Positions 11,300-23,948 of a stretch of DNA of 64,000 nucleotides are shown here, in pieces. The position numbers and the translations under genes were made by a program. Every line of letters starts with the position of its first letter. Position 1 is the stretch's first letter. Below the pieces are notes generated by a model. It was not told where the DNA came from and ran no database searches. It saw only the letters and a program-made list of their open reading frames with translations. The DNA is from Ligustrum vulgare (taxonomy: Eukaryota > Streptophyta > Magnoliopsida > Lamiales > Oleaceae). The DNA lies in contig OY743174.1 of NCBI GenBank assembly GCA_963555705.1, forward strand, positions 24,865,608-24,929,607, written 5' to 3'.

Positions 11300-11913
11300 C
11301 ATGGTGTTGGTGGTACTCTTGTATCACTCATATTTATAATTCTTAGTTTAGTTATTAGATCCGCTTTGTGTGTCAAGTTTGAAATTATAATCTATGCTTT
11401 TTTTTTTTTTACAGATCCATGTTAGGTACAAAATCCTAATAACGGTTTTAAGAATGACCACAAATTGTCATATCTTCTTCTACAAATGCAGAAATCTGGT
11501 TGCAAATCTCATATGGATAGGGGAAGCTTAAGACCAGGTGTGGTGGTGATGAGAAAGTGACAAGATACTTGAAATTGATACATGGAAGCCTCGTGTAGAC
11601 TCTAGACGAAGTGAAAGAATGCTTCATACTTTACAACGTACTTTGGTTTTGAATGAAAATGGACAGGAATACTGCTAAATCTAAATGATCTCGATAGATC
11701 ATTTTCAACTCCGTGTCAACTTGTACGATACCTCACAATCATGAGAACCATCAAATAATAAGATTACCGTCCAAAGAAAAATGAATAGTCGATCTTGGTA
11801 TTTCAACAATCAAGTAAAAATAGTAATATTGAGAAATTGAGTGTGGGAGAAACAAGCAAAATGATTGTAACCAAAGTTTGGAATCTCATACTAAATCCCC
11901 CTCCGTTCACAAA
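11300..11913. other. Intergenic, no feature recognised
   Basis: I see no coding frame, RNA gene or recognisable repeat here beyond a T-tract at 11398-11411. Confidence 0.4.
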
Positions 11914-12006
11914 CATGGTGGACACATATAATTTTTATTCCATTGAATCTTGATAAACATATGGTGGACAAATATAATTTTTATTCCATTGAATCTTGAT
12001 AAACAT
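11914..12006 (+). repeat. Tandem duplication, two 46-bp units
   Basis: The unit starting ATGGTGGACA and ending CTTGATAAACAT occurs twice in a row with a single base difference (ACACATAT versus ACAAATAT). There is no sign of coding. Confidence 0.8.
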
Positions 12007-12188
12007 CTATAATTAATACAAATAAATTTGGTTCAGGTAAAAAAAAATTGACACTTCTGATGTACAGATGTAATTACCCTGTTATTAAAGTATTTCCCAA
12101 ATTGATATAAACCACTATAAAATAAAATTTTCAGAAATTAGAAAGTAATTCATTTCTATTTTCAGAAACAATTTTCAAGAATCTATAA

Positions 12189-12192
<4 letters not shown>

Positions 12193-12243
<51 letters not shown>
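12193..12243 (+). repeat. (ATA)n microsatellite
   Basis: About 17 triplet repeats of ATA/TAA, located just inside the Helitron-like left end. The poly-leucine frame on the minus strand is an artefact of this repeat. Confidence 0.9.
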
Positions 12244-12267
12244 GGATAACCGTCACCATTTTACGCA

Positions 12268-14078
12268 CAGTGGCGGATCCAGCCAGTAGCGAGTTCCGCG
12301 ACCGCGCTAGCTGGACCCGCAGGCTAGAATTTTTTTTTCCCATATTTTTGCCCATTTGATCTTGAACCAAAACTTCAACTCTCAAATCTTGTTTTGCTTG
12401 CCGTGGACATTTCGGAGCCAACAACTTCGTTGAAGTCTGAAGATTGCCAAGAACATTTTCGTTTGACTCCAAATCTGCAACTCTGGTCTCTGGAGATAGA
12501 AGATGAAGATTGAGAGTCGGGCCAACTGAAATTTACTTCAATTTTATAAAATTTGAAAATTACTTGTAAAAAAATCTTAAAAACTGAAAAATACTTATGA
12601 TACTTTTCAATTTTTTTTAGTATCACAATATGATACTTATGGTATTTTTTCAATTTTTTTACTATCACAGTATAATATTTTTCAATTTTCTTCTAGTATC
12701 ACATTTTGATACTTTATTTCAGACAAAAAATCAAACAATTTTCACACACTTTTTGTAGTATCACAGTGTGATACTTTACAACTTTTTATGATATTTTACC
12801 TTAGACATAAAATCTAACACTTTACCTACACTATTCACTACATTTTCACAGCTATTTGTCCGCCACTTCATTGCAACCCATAACTACCAGCAACCCGCCC
12901 GCGACTTCATCTAACCATCACACCAACACCGCTCTGATTTCCACCACCACATCACCTTAATCTCAGCCCTTTACAACCAGCAGCGTCGCCACCTATTTTC
13001 CAAAACAGAGCCTTCAAGATTTTCACTCTCTCACTCCACAGAGCCATCAACGAACTCAAGCCCCTCATTTCACTACCCAATATCGACTGTGGAAAACTCC
13101 TCAACGACTCCCTAATCAACTCAACAAACCATTAATTTCCATTGACAACAAGAGAAATCCATGGATAATGAAACCATGATCAGGTTGAATTAACAATACA
13201 GACAAGTGCTTGAAAAGAGTGGAAAGATTATTATTCAAACTGGAACAGCAGACTGATTCTCCGATCTAATCGTGTATGGGTTTCTTGGGGAAGTGGATGG
13301 TGGTGGTTCAGTGCAGGTGGCGGTGATTTGGTGTTTCATTGCAGGTGGTGGCGTAGTTGTGCGGTGGTGGCGATAGTTTTGGGCTGCAGCCATGATATGT
13401 TGTTGGGGAAGAGGATGGCGATGGGGAGTTGGTGGTGAGCTTGAGGAGAAGATGACCATGTCCATGTTTTTCAAAAAAAAAAAATCCGTGAAGTAAACAT
13501 CAGGTTTGGTATTTTAAGGCAGTAACATGTGCAATTAACCCATTTTTTTTTCTATTACATGTATTTTCAGTTAAAGTCAAGAGTGAGCAAACTGGTGAGT
13601 GAGCAGTGAGTTTTATTTATTTATTTATTTTTTTAATTTCTAAGAATCTAAATTAATATAATCTCATTATTCATTCTCTTCTTTCTTTTTCTTGGCTGGC
13701 TTGGACTGTAACAATAAAAAATTTTACACTAAAAATTGATTCTCTTGTTAATAGTTTGATACATGATTTATGATTTTTAAAATGTTAATTGATTTTCAAA
13801 TGAATTATAATTTGATACTTTGATATATAATTTTTGGAATGAATTTAACGGTATTAGTTTGCTTTATGATTTGTAATTTTCATATTTTGTAATTTGTAAT
13901 TTTCTAGTTGTAGTGTCTTGCCACTACATTATTATAACTTTTTTTTATATACATATTCATTAATTTTTAATATTATTTATTTAAATAAATTATATAAAAA
14001 ATCTCGCTATTGTGATCGTTGATGTTCATCAGTCAAAGTCAACGCTATAGCTAGACTCTTCGATTGGATCCGTCCTTG
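12268..14078. mobile_element. Non-autonomous hAT element with perfect 8-bp TSD
   Basis: The terminal inverted repeats are CAGTGGCGGATCCA (12268-12281) and, inverted, CAAGGACGGATCCA (14065-14078), 12 of 14 identical. They are flanked by the direct repeat TTTACGCA at 12260-12267 and 14079-14086, the 8-bp duplication expected of hAT elements. The 1811-bp interior has no transposase. It holds TATCACA-rich repeats (12600-12780) and a GC-richer stretch (12840-13450) that reads as low-complexity proline/serine/threonine frames only. Removing it restores the Helitron-like sequence around it. Confidence 0.85.
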
Positions 14079-14689
14079 TTTACGCACATAGTTTTCAGCC
14101 CATTTTGCACCTGCCATTTTAGGAAATTTCTTATTTTCATCAATTTATTTTAATATGTGGATTAAAAAACTTTAATTAATGCATGTAATAAATGATTTAT
14201 GAATTTGTGAAAAAATATTATAAAAAGTTAAATTATAGATTATTTTTTTCCTTTTGATAATTATTGTATTATTTTGAAGTCGTATGCAATATGGGTGTCA
14301 AATCTAAGATCACAATGAGAAGTTTAATACAAGCTAAAAAATGAGAGCAAACTCTAAACATATAATTTGTAAAATCATCTGAAATACTAAATGTAAACGT
14401 TTTACTTATACTTTTACTTTTTTCAACATCCAATCTTTCTAATTTATCTCATTAATTTAAGTACTAAAATGATACCTGTCATTTCTTATCTAAATTCAAT
14501 TTGACGTAAATGATTAATTTTGAATATTTTTCTTATCAATTTTTTTTAAAAAAAAATAGATATTCGATATTTTTAAATAAATTCATTTAAATCATTTAAT
14601 TTTCTACAACTTTAGGTTCATATAAACTCATTGGATTAATTTGTAAAATAGAAGGTGTTAACAAAATCATCTATCTATCTATCCTTATA

Positions 14690-15453
14690 TCTATCAATAT
14701 ATAATAATACGACCGTCGTCATTTTACGCACATAATTTTCCGTCCATTTTCACCTATCATTTTAGGAAATTTCTTATTTTTTTTCAATTTATTTTAATTA
14801 ATTTATGAATTAGAAAAGTTTAATTAACTCATTTAGTAGATTATTTATAGATTTTGTGAAAAAAGTATATATAGGACTGCGTATAAGTTTATTATGTGTA
14901 AGTTTAATAAATTACAACATTTAATTTAAGTTTTAGCAATTTTTTATTTTTTAAAATATTTAGAACATGTTTGGTAATGTGAAATTTTTTTTATTTTTGT
15001 GAGCTTTTTTTTTTTTTGAGTATGTGGTTCAAAAAAAAATGAAAAGTCAAAAATTGCGAGCTTGTCTAAAAATGAATGGTTGAGATTGAGTTTGAATACT
15101 TGAGATAAAAAATTTCCCATTACCAAACAAACTCTTAATAATTGTAAATATTTCAACTTTTAAACATCAAAAAATCGTAAGCTCTACTTCAGTCATCAAA
15201 TCAAAATTGTAAAATATAAAATAAATCACATGTCTATATCTTTATCTTAATTCATCTAAATAAACTAAGAAAATTATGGAATGAACAATTAGCTGTTTAA
15301 AAATATGCAACTAAAAATTTTATATTTTATTTTTCTGAGTATTTTTCATTATATATGAATGCACAATTTATGTTGGGCATTGTATTTTTACAGCATATTC
15401 AATAAATAATTGTTAATTACATTTTTTGTACATTGCACGAGTATAATTACTAG
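14690..15453 (+). mobile_element. Short non-autonomous Helitron
   Basis: The left end is A followed by TCTATCAATATATAATAATA at 14690. The right end has a degenerate hairpin (TACATTGCACGAG) followed by CTAG at 15450-15453 and T. It shares CGTCATTTTACGCACATA and ATTTTAGGAAATTTCTTATT with the copy at 12182. It encodes nothing recognisable. Confidence 0.6.
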
Positions 15454-16161
15454 TAACATAAAGAAAACATTTTCAATTTCTCAAAGTCAAAACAGGCACC
15501 CAAAATACAAAATTGAAAATGAATTTAAAAACTCAAAACTAAAAACTAAAATACAAAGATAACAATCCCTAATTTTTTTCAAATATATAGCTAATGTTTG
15601 ATAGCAATTTTGATTTTGATTTTAATTTTAGTTAAGGTCAATAATTAATTTCAACCACATATTTTATAAAATTCACAACTTTTAAGTTTTAATCATCATT
15701 CCATTAATTTTTATCAAAATTTACTAAACTCTTGTTTGATTCAAAATCAAAGTTTTCTTTCAACTATACATTTATTAATAAAATAATATTACATAAAAAC
15801 ATTAAAAAGATTACTTATTTTTTAACTATACATTCTTCTAAAAATAAATAAATAATTATTCAAAATCACAAAAATTCTTTTTAGACAAACATCAAACACA
15901 TCCTAAAAGTCTTATTTTAATCTTTTAAAAAATAGGGACATAATATAATTGACTGATATTTTCTTGAAATGTGACCACTATTATTTTCCCTTGAAATTTT
16001 AATATACTTGGGTCCCATCTTCTTTATCATCTATTTGACAATTATTTTAGAGAAAAAATTGTATTTTGAATAATGATTTTTTAGAAAATGTGTAATTAAA
16101 TAATAGGGAAAATTTAAAAATTATTTATAAAATATTTTATTATATGAATGTATAATAAATA

Positions 16162-16234
<73 letters not shown>

Positions 16235-16292
16235 ATGATTTGTCAAAGGAGAACTTAGCAAAACCTAAAAGTAATAAAGTTGAGTTCTCTAA
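15454..16292. repeat. AT-rich repeat remnants and (AT)n microsatellite
   Basis: There is no gene. 15590-15740 (minus strand) resembles the repeat at 35775-35945, with TTTTAACCACA and a CAACTTTTAA block. 16164-16228 is an uninterrupted (AT)n run of about 65 bases. Confidence 0.6.
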
Positions 16293-17168
16293 GACCATCT
16301 CCAATCTTTACACCAAAAACACCAATTTGGTGCTAATCTGCTAGAAATAATCTTCAATGGAGCATCAATTTGGTGCAAAATCAAGCACCAAATTGGTGCT
16401 TGCTACAATGTTGTACCCAATTTGGTGCAATACTATAAATTTGATGTAGAAAATACTTTCACTTTTTGCTTTATTTATTTATTTTGTTCCAAAAATATCC
16501 TTAGGTATACACTAAAAATCTTTTTTCTTCCTTCTATGTTCCTTTTAATTTAGTTTTCTTGTATTTTTATTTAATTGATGTATAAATATTTATTTGGTTG
16601 TTAATTTAATTATTATAAATAATTGTATTAATTTCGTAATTAATAATAAATTTAAGCATGAAAATAAATTACTCGTTAAAATTTAAAAATTACATAGTTG
16701 ATAAATACGATAAAATCACACAAAACATCAATAAGGAAATATTAAAAGTGAAGTATATCATGTGAATATTAATAATTTAATAGTTCAATATCGAACCCTT
16801 CGAACCATCAAAGTATTGTCCAAACAGATTTGAGCTCTATTAGGATTTATTGGCTTGCTTCATACATAAAACATTTCCTATCTTTCTGAATTAGTATAAT
16901 TTCATACGCATGAAACTGAACCAAAAAGCAAATGTTGAAAATTACTCTATTTTGAAATTTATGAATTGTAATATTTATTTTTAAAATAACAAAATTTATG
17001 TATTAAATGTTGCAAATTTAAAAAAAAAAAGGGAAATAAATGATATTCTATTCATTTAATATAAAATTTGATACAATGTATTGAAGTTAAAATAGTGATT
17101 AACACCAAAATTTACACCAATTTGATGCAAAAGATGCACCAAATTAGTACATATGGTTGGAGATACCC
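16293..17168. mobile_element. MITE-like element with CATCTCCAA-type ends
   Basis: The left end GACCATCTCCAA (16293) is inverted at the right end as GGGTATCTCCAA (ending 17168). Internal arms repeat ACACCAA/TTGGTGC motifs (for example 16320-16440 and 17100-17150). The flanking triplets are TAA (16290-16292) and TGA (17169-17171), close to the TWA duplication of PIF/Harbinger elements. It is 876 bp with no transposase. Confidence 0.6.
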
Positions 17169-17579
17169 TGATAGTAAGAATAAACTTTGTACAAAATAGG
17201 CTGCAAAGCAATAGCATGTTGAATATGTACTATTTAATCTTGTATAATACAAACTTTGATAGTACATATATAAATAAAAACGTACAATTACATTATGAAT
17301 TTCAATAGCAAATTCAATTCTCGTTTCATTACCTTCATTTGTAGTTTTGAAAACTAAAAGATGCATGTACAGGTTTGAAGATCAATTCTTGAATCAAATC
17401 CATGAACTATGATCAAATTACAAAATCAAGAAAGAATTATTATAACAGAGTCAAATGTAGTTTCAGTTAATCATCAATTTCATTACGGTATCAAACCAGG
17501 ATCCTACAGATATTCATCCACCAACTGAAACAAAGCTTAAAAAGCCATCAGCAATAAAAGAGATCTAGATCAAACCCAT

Positions 17580-18080
<501 letters not shown>

Positions 18081-18109
18081 GGGGGAATGGATGGGGCGGG
18101 AGGTAGAAA

Positions 18110-18160
18110 TTTTGGCGTGGTTTGAATTTTGGAATTAGGAGGATTAGTGAGAGCCGTTGA
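18110..18160 (-). promoter_or_regulatory. Possible cell-cycle promoter elements of the H3.1 gene
   Basis: On the plus strand TTTTGGCG (18110-18117) resembles an E2F site, and about 18150-18160 reads CCGTTGAT (CAACGG on the minus strand), a core found in S/M-phase promoters. Both lie 30-90 bp upstream of the TATA-like box. The match is by eye only. Confidence 0.35.
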
Positions 18161-18309
18161 TTAGAAGAGAATTTGACGGGGGAGATTGGAATAAGGGGGA
18201 CTGACTTGGATTGCTATCCGAGTAAAAAGCTCCAATGAACTTATCTGAACGTGTAGCCTAGCCTCCACCGTAGCTCGTACTTCCAAATCACTTTTTAATC
18301 AAACATAAT

Positions 18310-18480
18310 TTTTAATTACGGATTGTTTTGGCGTCCAACCTAGGATTTTTTTTTTTTTGTTTATTTTGATATTTTCTATGTATGTGATTGAAAATTGGAG
18401 AGAGAAAATATGTGTGGTTAAAAAGTAATTCGAGAAATTGTGTTTTTTTATAAATTGTAATCATTGCTTAAAAGAACTGT
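18310..18480 (+). repeat. Dispersed MITE-like repeat, family M copy
   Basis: Contains GAGAGAAAATATGTGTGG, TTAAAAAGTAATTCGAGA and TATAAATTGTAATCATTGC in the order seen in the other copies. Confidence 0.6.
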
Positions 18481-19280
18481 GTGTTATATATTTTACCTTG
18501 AAAATTACACATTCTTTGTTTATAAGAGTATCTCCAATGCACTCTGTGGATTGGGGCTGACGTGATAATAAAATAGACGGACTTCTATAGAACGTGGATA
18601 AATAGACGGAGAAGTAAAAAAAAACGTTGATAAATAGACGGAGAAGTAAAAAATTTACTTTCTAATGGTTCCTTCTACATTTAAAAAAAAATTGATTATA
18701 TGGCATTCTTTATTTAAATTTAAAATTAATTGCTATGAATAAATTGAGCTTTATCTGCAGGATTTCTCATTGTATAAAGAGAACAAATAGAAATAACTTG
18801 TATCATAAAACTTGATTGATCAATGTCCTTATTTATAATAATTAAATAATTTAAAAGTAAAAGTTAATGCTGAGTCACATGTCTCACGAAGCGTCTAGAT
18901 GTAAACGCTCCACCCCTATAATGTCTATTTTTTTTTAAGTATCACGTTAGCCTAACATCATAATTCACGTTATGCATTGGAGAATAATTTTTATCATATT
19001 CTATCTAGTTGATGATGTGTCTGTGTATTTCCTAGTGTTCTAAAATGAGCGCGTTATGAGCTCAAAATGCGCGCCTAAGCACGACGCGGACCTCCCACGC
19101 ACCATTGTAGGAAAAAGCGTAGAAAAAGCGATCAACAAGCGGTCTATATACTAGGTCAACCAAAAACACGGACATAAGCGCACTAACTTGCTCTTAAGCG
19201 CGCCCAAAAAATTAAAATTGTAGCCCAATTGAACTCGTTATTGGGCTACACTAAAGAAACCCACAACTGAATAATAGTGT

Positions 19281-20477
19281 GGGTAAATTACACAAAATCA
19301 TGCATTTATATTGGAAATTTTTAAAAGCAGGTAGTTATAAACTAATTTATGAAATCAGGTATTAACTTAATAAACCAAAACCTAAACATAACCATCAGTC
19401 TTCCGTCCCTCTTTCTTCTCTCTATTCTTCTCTCTCTTTCCTCTCTCTTCAAACCACATCATCGCATCATTCACTCCCTACGACAACACTATTTCTTCAG
19501 CGGCTGAGGCCAGATTGACAACTGTATGAGGGTCCACGTATGCAAGCATCAAATTCATCTGCTAAGGCATCTTAATTGAGAACTCCCAAGGAAAATCTGA
19601 GACATTCAGATGCTTATTGTTCAGAAAATGTTAATCAACTGATGATGGTGAAAAAGCCTTCAACTGGGTCGGTCACTGAATCTATTGCCAGCAAAGGATC
19701 CAATGCTTCAAGTTTGGGTCAGAAGTCAATTTTTAACACAATTGTTTGGCTTTTTCCTTTGGATGAAGTAGTTGCAATGGTGTTGTTATTAAGATGACGG
19801 TGGTGGTGGTGGTGTTGTCAATACAATAATTAATTACAATTTATTATAAAATTGAAACAAAGTTACATATGTAATTAACTGTATATTGTAATTCAAGTAA
19901 TTAAGTTGCAATTGCAATTGAAATTATAGTGAATATAACTAATTTAATTAATTTTAGCAAAAGAATCTGTCATGTTTTACAAAATAATTAATTACAATTG
20001 TAATTAATTATAAAATTGAAATAAAGTTACATTTGTAATTAATTACAAAATTGAAATGAAGTTGCAGTTGCAATTGTAATTAATTACAAAATTGAAATAA
20101 AGTTATAATTTTATTTCCGATAGTAGTCCGACAACGAGGGTTGTGGCGTTGATTATAAATTAGGTGATGATCGATGGTAGTTGGTGGTGTTGGTAGTAAT
20201 TAATTGTAATTGTAGTTAAAATTAAAATTGTAACTAATTACAAAATTGAAATAAAGTTACAATTATATTTTCGATGGTGGTTGTGGCAGTGACTGATTAC
20301 AAATTAGGTGGTGGTGGTTGTGGTGGTAAGTAATTACAATTGTAACTAATTACAAATTGAAATAAAGTTACAATTGTAATTAATTACAGAACCTGATTCT
20401 AATTTTTTTTAAAAATACCTGATTTTGAAAATTATTTTGATGCTTGTATAATTATTTACAAATTATCTGATTACCCT
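19281..20477. mobile_element. Family R element (TIR element with AATTACAATTG repeats)
   Basis: The left end GGGTAAATTACACAAAATCA and a right end near ...CTGATTACCCT match the outer parts of the copies at 26094-28504. The interior has GGTGGTGG tracts alternating with ACAATTGTAATTAATTAC blocks, repeated at least four times. It lies inside the hAT element. Confidence 0.5.
19576..19797 (+). pseudogene. Protein-like fragment, unrecognised
   Basis: A 73-residue frame begins RTPKENLRHSDAYCSENVNQ and has the composition of a real, serine-rich protein segment. The upstream 19500-19575 also reads protein-like. It is surrounded by the family R repeat, so a captured gene fragment is likely. I do not recognise the parent gene. 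Confidence 0.35.
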
Positions 20478-20667
20478 ACAAAGCCTTTTATAGAGTTGTT
20501 TATCCTTCCATTTAACATGATCATCCGATGTGGAATTCAATGATATGTATAGTTTCTACTTTCTTTTTAAAACATCATGCTTTTCTTTCCTTTGTAATGA
20601 TCGTTGATCGGAGCCCTCGTCTGTCGTCATCGTCAATCTCTTCTTCCCAACTCATTAATGTAAAAAG

Positions 20668-21240
20668 ATTCCTGAAGTTATTGACATTCTTGACAAGTTA
20701 ATAGAGCTTGAGCTGGAGGAATATGAGTGGCCATTGTTGATAACCCATTTGCGTGCTTAAAACGGAGATATTGAATTTACGAGAAGGGGGTTTGATGAGC
20801 TGCTAAAAATTGATCATTTTCATGCGAAGGCATAATCATGGTCTGGTAACACCAGCTTCTTCGGGGCAGTCAGGTGAGGAATTGGGGAAAATTGAGAAGC
20901 AGGTTGAGGAGGCAATGAAATTGTGTAAACAGGAGAATAAGATGAGTGATTTGAGAGATTTCATTCTTCATATAAAAGTTAAAGTTTTTTACACTTCAAA
21001 TTCTAAATACGTCGCTTCCAGAATGAGTACAAGTATTTTCTCGATCGACAACAAGCTAGAAGAGCTCTATGGTGTAAAGATGTTTGATCAAATGCTTGAA
21101 TGAGTTTTTCATTACAAAGCTGAAATGAACAGGAGATGCAATAGTTCGAGTAGCTGCAGTAGTGGGTCAGATTCAGAGTTGAGAAGTTTTGCTTTGTTGA
21201 TGATGATGGAGAGTTTTATTTCCTATGTTGATGATGATGA
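20668..21240 (+). pseudogene. Captured gene fragment, TPR-like, with a second unknown part
   Basis: 20668-20830 reads PEVIDILDKLIELELEEYEW, a stop, then GDIEFTRRGFDELLKIDHFH in one frame. A shifted frame from 20843 continues TPASSGQSGEELGKIEKQVE, then KMSDLRDFILHIKVKV. The pattern resembles the TPR repeats of plastid proteins of the SLOW GREEN 1 type, recalled from memory and not verified. From about 20985 the sequence changes to SKYVASRMSTSIFSIDNKLE, which does not continue a TPR and ends at 21103, followed by serine- and aspartate-rich codons to 21240. At least one stop and one frameshift mark it as nonfunctional. Confidence 0.45.
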
Positions 21241-21599
21241 TAAAGATGAGCCCTCAGCCCTGTGTTAAATTCCCCCTGTTTGATAATTTTTTCGGTGATT
21301 ATGATATGATTTAAGATTAACTTTTTGTTAAAGTTTAAATTCAGTATGCAGAAATTGTCCAATTTTTGCCTTTTTCTATTATTTAATGGTCTAAATTGAT
21401 TTAAAAAATAAAAACAAAATAAAATTGAAAAACGCTTTTTAACGCTTACTCCTACTTAAGCTTGTAAAGTTTGACACTCGGGCTCTACGCTTCGTCACGC
21501 TTCGTGCTTTTTAGAACACTGGTGTTTCCCCAATCCACGGAATGCATTGGAGATGCTGTAAGCAAATTTTTTATCTAATTCAGCCAAATATATTTTAGC

Positions 21600-21735
21600 C
21601 TCCGTTTTTTAACATAATCGTTACAATTTATAAATAATATAATTCTTCAAACTACTTTTTAATCAAACACATTTTTTTCTCCACTTTTGAACTACAAATT
21701 TTATATCCAAAACGTAAATAAATCAATTTATAAAT
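21600..21735 (-). repeat. Dispersed MITE-like repeat, family M copy
   Basis: The inverse order of the family core is visible: ACAATTTATAAAT, then CTACTTTTTAATCAAACAC, then AACATTTATAAATTG. Confidence 0.5.
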
Positions 21736-21739
21736 GTTA

Positions 21740-22866
21740 TAGCGTTAAAGAACAAAGCAAGTTTCAGCCTATCTTGCTTCAATTTCATGCATTTCATAAT
21801 TAGGATACCTATAGTAGGTACATTTGCTAGAGTTTCTCATTTACTCTTCTTCCATAAATAATCTTTCATAACGAACTACATTAACACTTAGTTAAAATAA
21901 ATTTGGAGTTCTCTCTCTTAGAATTTCTTTTTTAAATAGAAGCTTAAACAATTAAACAATTTTCACCAAAGGTATAAAGCAATTGCTTGTGGTCATTTTG
22001 AGCCGTTGAAGGAAGGTTTCAGCGCACTCATTTGATGACTATTTAAGATTAGCCAAATAGGTATGGTTATCTATTATTCAAAATTATAAAATTGGGCATG
22101 GAATATTTGTTTCATTTGATATCAATTTTGACCCTCATTTTTGTCATTATCCCCCATGTTTAATAGGTCCCTCATGTTAGATGTACCAACATATGACACT
22201 TAATTATTTGAGTCATTGCTGAGGCATATCCTAAAGGAGGACCGTTACCCTTTGGATTAAAATTTCAGGTTTGGGTATTGTGAGTACCTGTTAAAGGCGA
22301 ACTAAATTCTGTTGAGTGACTAGATTGGCTTATCAACTTGGTTTTTAATTCGTTCAACGTGCCTGGTTGCCTTGCTATATCGTCATAATGAGAATTCCCA
22401 GTTTAACAAGTCTTTCAGAATTATGTAGTCTCACGTGTTCAACCAAGTTCTGGGTGAATCAGCAAGTAACAAACGCATATATTATGATTAAGTTATGTCA
22501 CAAGCTCATCGCGGCTACTTTCTGGACTTGATTTATTTCTTGGCCTCCAATCGCTCCACCACAGAAGATTCATAGTGCTAGTTGATTACATCTTTGTTAG
22601 CCTTTTTCAGAGATAGTCTAACTCTTCTTCTACACCAAGGGTCTCACTAGACGTACCAAATTGTTCGCACATGATTTAATCTAAAACTATTAAATGAAAA
22701 ACTCAGATGATTGCGTGCATGAACAAAACTCTTTAGACATTCCTAAAAAAATGTGCAGTTGGGGATAGAGTTTCTACCTCCAAGGGAGCAACCCCATGAT
22801 TACAAGAAAGTAGATTTCTGTGAGAGTAAATAACGATAAAGGAAAATACATTCTCTGTTTGAGAAT
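21740..22866. other. Intergenic, no feature recognised
   Basis: The composition is less AT-rich than the neighbours (22150-22700), which may mean an old retroelement, but I find no protein-like frame, primer site or terminal repeats. Confidence 0.35.
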
Positions 22867-23011
22867 CGATTTGTAGGTCTCTTTCTAAATATCTTGAATT
22901 CTAACTTTTATACTCCTTTTTTAACTCTTCTCTAAAACTGATTTGTAGGTCTCGTTCTAAATATCTTGATTTCTAGCTTTTATACTCCTTGTAAACTCTT
23001 CTCTAGAACTG
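22867..23011 (+). repeat. Tandem duplication, two units of about 72 bp
   Basis: The unit begins GATTTGTAGGTCTC and ends AACTCTTCTCTA(G/A)AACT. The second copy follows directly with a few substitutions and a short deletion in the T-run. Confidence 0.75.
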
Positions 23012-23713
23012 TTGTTTGATCTTGTAACCGCCACGTTCTTGTTTGAATGATTTGATTACTTGCACTTCTCAATAATCGCCCTCCACGATCCATGGCTGAT
23101 AACTTCATTTTGCTAATAAGTATCAGATCATTGGTAGTTTTGGATGATCATGGAGATAACTGCTTCAATACGTTGTCAATTTTCTCCACGTTCTCCGTTT
23201 TTCTCGACACATTATGATGAAATCATGCCCGATATGTCTGCTCCTTTTTTATTATTCTTGTCCTAGTTGGATGAATTCTAACTTACCATGTTCTTTCTAA
23301 TTGGGTGTATTCGCCCTCCATGCCAGTGAGTATTACCCAATATTAACCACTTAGACGTCCAGGTGTCCTAATTACCTTTTCTTTATTTTCGGGCAATTTT
23401 GTGTGTCGATGCCCTCAAATGCATTTTCAACAACGTATTCATGTGGTGTGGGCAGTGGAGGATCCAAGAATTTACTTCAGTTAGAGCGATCGTTGACTGT
23501 TGACCGATAATGACCGTGATGTGATCCAGAACCCCGATAATACTAATCATAGCAGGTTTGACGGAAAGAACTACAAATCAAGCCAAACAAGACTTCCAGC
23601 ATGTTCGAAGAGCTTCAAAGATCAAGTATTGCGAGAGTGAATACGGTTCCAGCCAGAACGACGATTGGAACAACCTCATTCAATGCATCGAAGAAAATTG
23701 TGAAATCTCAAAT

Positions 23714-23948
23714 TTACGGCCGTAACATACACTACTCACGGCCGTAATGAGCGTGGTGATGAAAACTGAGATTTTGAAGGAAGTTGGACTTATGGTTGTA
23801 ATCCACATTGTCACGACCGTAATGAAGCCTCTGGCTGAAAACAAGATTTTCAGAAATTAAGACTTACGGCCATAAAAATATGTCTCACGACCATAATGGT
23901 TAAGCAGTAAGATATTTACGACCGTAAATAAAGTAGTTACGGCCGTAA
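23714..23948. repeat. Palindrome array TTACGGCCGTAA in a family A LTR
   Basis: About eight sites are present, two perfect or near-perfect and the rest changed to forms such as TCACGACCGTAA, TTACGGCCATAA and TTACGACCGTAA. The spacing is 20-50 bp. Confidence 0.85.

Larger units (their letters stand above)
12182..14680 (+). mobile_element. Short non-autonomous Helitron-like element, split by a hAT insertion
   Basis: The left end is A followed by TCTATAAATATATAATAATAA (12182), then an ATT-type microsatellite, then CCGTCACCATTTTACGCA. After the hAT element (12268-14078) the sequence resumes as CATAGTTTTCAGCCCATTTT at 14087. The joined sequence parallels the neighbouring copy at 14690-15453. The right end is not resolved; it lies before 14690. 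Confidence 0.5.
19033..21521. mobile_element. Non-autonomous hAT element carrying gene fragments
   Basis: The terminal inverted repeats are TAGTGTTCTAAAA (19033) and CAGTGTTCTAAAA (inverted, ending 21521). The 8-bp target duplication is GTATTTCC (19025-19032) against GTGTTTCC (21522-21529), with one mismatch. No transposase is present. The interior contains an inserted repeat of family R (19281-20477), a short open frame at 19576-19797 and a cDNA-like fragment at 20668-21240. This organisation is that of a Pack-type element. Confidence 0.75.
18526..21558. mobile_element. PIF/Harbinger-type MITE, split by a hAT element
   Basis: The ends are GAGTATCTCCAATGCA (18526) and, inverted, CAGCATCTCCAATGCA (ending 21558). 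The inner parts also match: CTGTGGATTGGGG against CCGTGGATTGGGG. TAA flanks both sides (18523-18525 and 21559-21561). Without the hAT at 19033-21521 the element is about 540 bp. An internal copy of the end motif lies near 18970-18985. It has no coding content of its own. Confidence 0.75.

Noticed and set aside
12131..12472. 113-residue frame with a poly-Leu run
   Set aside because: The run is the (ATA)n microsatellite and the frame crosses the hAT end.
13235..13474. Pro/Thr/His-rich 79-residue frame as a gene
   Set aside because: Low-complexity GGTGGTGG DNA inside a non-autonomous hAT element. No start context, no family resemblance.
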